From JBEIDK01 sp040383485 (lineage in GTDB: Bacteria > Bacteroidota > Bacteroidia > UBA4408): a DNA stretch of 17,432 nt. The notes beneath the pieces were generated by a model. The model worked only from the letters and a program-made list of their open reading frames with translations, searched no databases and had not been told where the DNA came from. The translations under genes and the position numbers were made by a program. This document shows, piece after piece, positions 14,686-17,432 of this stretch. Numbering within the stretch: position 1 is the stretch's first letter; every line of letters starts with the position of its first letter. The stretch lies in the NCBI GenBank assembly GCA_040383485.1, contig JBEIDK010000058.1:1-17432 (forward strand), in the 5' to 3' direction.

Positions 14686-16042
14686 GTTTCCAGTTGTAAC
14701 TCCTTACACCTTAAAGGGCAAAACATTAGTATTGCTGCTAAAGGTAATTTATAAATTGGTAGGTATTTTTAATTCGAAAAAATGGAGGGCACCCATACAT
14801 GGATTCGAGGAAAATCCTGCATTTTTCAAACTTAAGGATATAATTTACCTAGGATATAAATATTACATTCATCCGCCTACGGAATTTGAAACTGACGTTG
14901 TTGCTTATTTCAAAAATCAAGATTTAAGTTTTAGTTTACCAGTGCATTTTGAATTAGAATCTGAAATTACCATTTCGGCTGGGGGCGACTTGATGCCTTA
15001 TGCTAGGATTAATGATAAAAATTGCGCGCATTTATGGGATGATGTTGGTAGTTGGTTTTTTGGTTCAGACATAGTATTTGCAAACCTTGAAACACCTATT
15101 CATTTAAAGGAAAAACCTTCGGCAGTGCCCGAGATAATGCTTGTTAATATGCTATTTAATGGTAGCGAAGAGTTATTTAATATTTTTTCGGGAAGCCCAC
15201 AATACAGGGGTTATGATATTGTTTCAACAGCCAATAATCACAGCCTTGACATGGGTATTGAAGGAATAAACTCTACAATTGATTTTCTGGAAAAAAATGG
15301 TGTAGCATTTACAGGAACTGCGCGTAATGAAGAGGAAAGAAATAAAATTGCAATGATTGAAAAAAAAGGAATAAAGGTTGCTTTCATAGCATATACTTAT
15401 TCACTTAATAACCTTGAACTTAATTCGAATGAAAGTTATTTTGTGAACCATATTCGACTCAATACAGTGAACCCTGATTTGCAACCAATTAAAAGTGATG
15501 TAATAAAAGCGCATCAGCAAGGTGCTGACATAATTATTTTGTCTTTACATACGGGGAACGCTTATCAATCCTACCCTTCTAAACATACAATTGAAAATTA
15601 CCATGCCATTTTTGAAGAATGTGGTGCCGATATTATTTTGGGTTCACACCCTCATAATCCTCAGCCTATGGAGAAGTATGTGTTCAATTGCCCCATAACT
15701 AAAGTACAAAAACAGGGATTTGCCATTTATTCATTGGCAGACTTTATTGCGTATGATATTTTTGTTTGGGATAGGCTTATTCCTCTGCTGAAACTGACAA
15801 TTAGTAAAGGGAGGGTGAATGGCAAGAAACAATGTCAATTAAATAAGGTAGAGTTATTGCCTGTATATAATTGGGGTAATAGAAAAGGTGGTGAGATGCG
15901 ATTATTTGATTTGAAAAGGCTCATTAGCAATGGATTTCCGGAGTATTTTACTAAAAAATGTATGAATGAAGCGAAGTATTTGAATGAGTATTGCGATAAT
16001 TTTTTGGTTACGGAGCAACAAATTGAAGTGTTGAAGAAATAA
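14660..16042 (+). CDS. CapA family protein (metallophosphoesterase-like, PGA capsule-type)
   Basis: This 460-residue protein belongs to the CapA family, named after the poly-gamma-glutamate capsule protein and having a metallophosphatase-like fold. Motifs in order are SAGGDLMPYAR (106-116), FANLETPI (140-147), ANNHSLDMGIEG (191-202), ILSLHTGNAY (293-302) and GSHPHNPQP (328-336), then the late IYSLADFIAYD. These His/Asp/Asn clusters form the family's presumed metal site and are intact. The first ~95 residues are not part of the domain and contain a moderately hydrophobic stretch (about 21-37) but no clear signal peptide. The ATG at 14660 overlaps the LysE-type gene by 26 bp; no later ATG precedes the domain, so this start is kept. 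No capB/capC genes are seen, so a capsule role is not implied; the actual substrate is unknown. Confidence 0.9.
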   Translation: MGQSTSINKFPVVTPYTLKGKTLVLLLKVIYKLVGIFNSKKWRAPIHGFEENPAFFKLKDIIYLGYKYYIHPPTEFETDVVAYFKNQDLSFSLPVHFELESEITISAGGDLMPYARINDKNCAHLWDDVGSWFFGSDIVFANLETPIHLKEKPSAVPEIMLVNMLFNGSEELFNIFSGSPQYRGYDIVSTANNHSLDMGIEGINSTIDFLEKNGVAFTGTARNEEERNKIAMIEKKGIKVAFIAYTYSLNNLELNSNESYFVNHIRLNTVNPDLQPIKSDVIKAHQQGADIIILSLHTGNAYQSYPSKHTIENYHAIFEECGADIILGSHPHNPQPMEKYVFNCPITKVQKQGFAIYSLADFIAYDIFVWDRLIPLLKLTISKGRVNGKKQCQLNKVELLPVYNWGNRKGGEMRLFDLKRLISNGFPEYFTKKCMNEAKYLNEYCDNFLVTEQQIEVLKK

Positions 16043-16070
16043 GTTACATAGCGGTTAAATTACTATCGAA

Positions 16071-16078
16071 TACTTTTG
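16071..16078 (+). promoter_or_regulatory. Orphan -7 element before the FN3 remnant
   Basis: TACTTTTG is a full match to TAnnTTTG, 8 bp before an ATG at 16087, but no TTG lies at the usual distance. It may be what remains of the promoter of the decayed gene that follows. Confidence 0.35.
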
Positions 16079-16090
16079 TTGACAAAATGA

Positions 16091-16243
16091 AAAGGCGGCT
16101 GGACAATGATTGCCATGCAAACGCAGCGCAAGCTTGTGGTTGATTCACTCACAAGTGGAAACAAATATGCATTTAGGGTAAAAGCTGTTGGTGTTGCTGG
16201 CAAAAGCGGCTATTGCAATCCGGTAATACAAAGGGTGCTGTAG
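16091..16243 (+). pseudogene. 3' remnant of a fibronectin type III domain protein
   Basis: In one frame this stretch reads KGGWTMIAMQTQRK, then LVVDSLTSGNKYAFRVKAVG, then VAGKSGYCNPVIQRVL and a stop. The pattern L.SG..Y.FRV.AVG.AGKS is the last half of an FN3 domain as found in many small Bacteroidota FN3 proteins. An in-frame TGA stands directly upstream (16088-16090), so no N-terminal half is left; an ATG at 16106 could only give 45 residues. A different-frame ATG at 16087 behind a promoter-like TACTTTTG suggests that a gene lost its middle by deletion. The base composition is visibly richer in G and C than the flanking DNA. The terminator at 16288-16323 probably belonged to it. It could still be a short ORF, but decay is more likely. 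Confidence 0.65.
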
Positions 16244-16287
16244 TAAGCTTTATCATTCTGCTAATAGCGGAATCTGCTTTTTAAAAC

Positions 16288-16323
16288 AAAAAATCCTTAC
16301 CAGTTTTGGTAGGGATTTTTTTT
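16288..16323 (+). terminator. Rho-independent terminator downstream of the FN3 remnant
   Basis: AAAAATCCTTACC / GGTAGGGATTTTT pair with one G-U pair around a short AGTTTT-type loop, followed by eight T. It may end both the remnant and readthrough from the CapA gene 245 bp upstream. Confidence 0.85.
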
Positions 16324-16386
16324 GTTAAATGGTTTTACTATCGCCTTCTGTGTGCTTCCGCATGTTATGTATAAAAACAAATTTCA

Positions 16387-16415
16387 GTTGCATATTTTGT
16401 TGCATACTATGTTGC
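16387..16415 (+). repeat. GTTGC motif repeated at 12-bp spacing
   Basis: GTTGCATA occurs at 16387 and 16399, and GTTGC again at 16411, each exactly 12 bp apart. The last copy runs into the palindromic element starting at 16412. It may be a decayed short tandem repeat or part of the same mobile-type element. Confidence 0.4.
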
Positions 16416-16536
16416 CACTACCTTCAGGTAGTGGATTTTAGATTGTTTTAGGTATTCGGCTTTAGCCAAAATTTAATTTCGGCTAAAGCCCATATTGCTG
16501 TTGCAATTATTACCCACTACCTAAAGGTAGTGGCAA
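16412..16536. repeat. Nested palindromic repeat element (REP/MITE-like)
   Basis: Two outer arms, 16412-16434 and 16514-16536, are inverted copies of each other (TTGCCACTACCTTCAGGTAGTGG against TTGCCACTACCTTTAGGTAGTGG, split here as 11+12 bases). Each arm is itself a hairpin: CCACTACCT-tc-AGGTAGTGG and CCACTACCT-aa-AGGTAGTGG. Between them, GGCTTTAGCC (16458-16467) and GGCTAAAGCC (16481-16490) form a perfect 10-bp stem around a 13-nt AT loop, and each of these halves is also a small palindrome. The whole 125 bp could fold as a three-armed structure on either strand. It contains no reading frame and no T-run, so it is not a terminator. The form fits extragenic palindromes or a MITE-like non-autonomous element. 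Confidence 0.75.
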
Positions 16537-16930
16537 GATTAAAACCCATGCAGCCAAGGTTACTTGTTGTGACTAGCCCAAATTTATTAGCTTTGTTACT
16601 TGAATAAAAATTGCAAATTTTATTTCACAGAAGGTTTATAAATTATATAATTTGTGAGAGTATATTGGGTAGTTGTTTTTGTAAGAAAGGTTTATTTCTA
16701 TCACTTTTTGTGATTAAAAAAGATTTAATAATTACAATAATCTTCTACTTATAAGTGTGAAAAGAAATATGACTGCAAAATGTGTTACTTGTGCTTGAAA
16801 GTGATTTTAATATTAAGGTCACCTTTTTATAAGCCTTTAACAATGAATTAAACTTAATACCACTAAAGAACTTAGCACAAAGCTATAAGCTTTCTTAAAT
16901 TACTCAGATACAATATTTTTGTAGATTCAT
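16537..16930. other. AT-rich intergenic stretch without recognised features
   Basis: I see no supported gene, RNA or strong hairpin in this stretch. It is AT-rich, frequently interrupted by stops in all frames, and lies between the palindromic element and the 3' end of the T9SS-sorted gene. It may be the decayed remainder of the region that held the FN3 gene. Confidence 0.6.
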
Positions 16931-17431
16931 TTATGTACCGTTTTTTATTAATTTCTTTACTATTGTTCCATTATAAGTTGTTAAGGTTACCAAATAAACT
17001 CCATCTAAATAGTTTGAAATGTCAATTGAAAATGATTTAGCATTTATTTTTTCTTGCATTATTAATTGTCCTAAAAGTGATTCAATTTTATAAGACTTAA
17101 TTTCATAGTCAGATTTTATAGATACAAAATTTGTCGCAGGGTTTGGGAATAATAATGAATTATTGGAAAGCGAATACTCGGTTATAGCAGTCGGAAAATC
17201 TTGATAACAACTTGTAAAGTTTGGATTGCTATATAGGTTTACTCCGTTTTTTTCAAAGCACAAAAGCGATGGATAGTAAACATCGAATACTACAACTCCT
17301 GTTATTCCAGTATTAAAGACTCCCATAGTGCTTCCAATTCCCTCAATCCAATATTCATCAAATCCTGTGTTCTGATTGACTCCTGAGATTTTTATTCTTT
17401 TATGGTAATTACTACCAATTTGTATACTGTC
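16931..17431 (-). CDS. Secreted protein with C-terminal T9SS type A sorting domain, N-terminus outside the window
   Basis: The frame is open to the window edge, so the gene continues beyond it; 166 codons are visible. The first visible part contains the WIEGIGSTMGVF segment, common just before sorting domains in Bacteroidota secreted proteins, and two Cys (residues C in LLCFEKNG and FTSCYQDF) that may pair. The last ~75 residues form the T9SS type A sorting domain: LLFPNPATNFVSIKS, then YKIESLLGQLIMQ, then ISNYLDGVYLVTLTTYNGTIVKKLIK. The protein should be exported by Sec and T9SS and placed on the surface or released. The functional part is not visible, so no activity can be named. An internal ATG at 17324-17326 is not a start. 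No terminator is evident in the AT-rich DNA after the stop. Confidence 0.88.
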   Translation of the reverse strand, partial: DSIQIGSNYHKRIKISGVNQNTGFDEYWIEGIGSTMGVFNTGITGVVVFDVYYPSLLCFEKNGVNLYSNPNFTSCYQDFPTAITEYSLSNNSLLFPNPATNFVSIKSDYEIKSYKIESLLGQLIMQEKINAKSFSIDISNYLDGVYLVTLTTYNGTIVKKLIKNGT

Positions 17432-17432
17432 A

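Noticed and set aside
14660..16042. Capsule (poly-gamma-glutamate) locus
   Set aside because: Only a CapA-family protein is present; capB and capC are not seen and the neighbour is an exporter of another family.
16412..16434. Rho-independent terminator
   Set aside because: Neither strand has a T-run directly after the stem.
16412..16536. CRISPR array
   Set aside because: The repeats are inverted hairpins with unequal spacing and only two copies, not regularly spaced direct repeats.

Overview
The window looks like a piece of a Bacteroidota chromosome. The DNA is AT-rich, and two proteins carry C-terminal type IX secretion (T9SS type A) sorting domains. Genes lack Shine-Dalgarno sequences. 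Several promoters match the Bacteroidota TTG / TAnnTTTG form with an 18-19 bp spacer. The genes resemble those of the Chitinophagales/Sphingobacteriales branch, but the sequence alone does not fix the order. Most of the window is housekeeping; I found no CRISPR array, prophage, insertion sequence or obvious defence island.

Layout. 2-1240 (+) is the 3' part of an M49 dipeptidyl peptidase III, closed by a terminator. 1529-2893 (+) is a Met-rich orphan PhaE-like protein (PHA synthase class III subunit E family) with its own strong promoter. It faces murA (2972-4279, -) across a bidirectional terminator. The next group is all on the minus strand: tRNA-Gln(TTG), a membrane-anchored TPR protein, and an orphan sensor histidine kinase. 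A small exported Lys-rich ORF (-) and a T9SS-sorted subtilisin-like protease (+) then start one base apart. The protease runs into a phoH -> LOG-family phosphoribohydrolase operon (-). Divergent from phoH is a coupled pair: a degenerate SAM hydrolase/DUF62 protein and a small ABM-fold protein. These run into an MsbA-type ABC exporter (-), which lies just downstream of a tRNA-Glu(TTC)-rpsT unit.

The last part (14065 onward) has a LysE-type exporter overlapping a CapA-family protein. It is followed by about 890 bp of non-coding DNA holding a fibronectin type III gene remnant, its terminator and a nested palindromic repeat element. The window ends with the 3' part of a second T9SS-sorted secreted protein (-).

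The points most worth a second look are: the nested palindromic element at 16412-16536; MurA with Asp in place of the fosfomycin-target Cys; the SAM hydrolase homologue lacking two expected triad residues; the orphan Met-rich PhaE-like protein; a perfect palindrome centred on the histidine-kinase -33 element; and an rpsT terminator placed directly before an ABC exporter with no visible promoter of its own. None of these is a proven new system.
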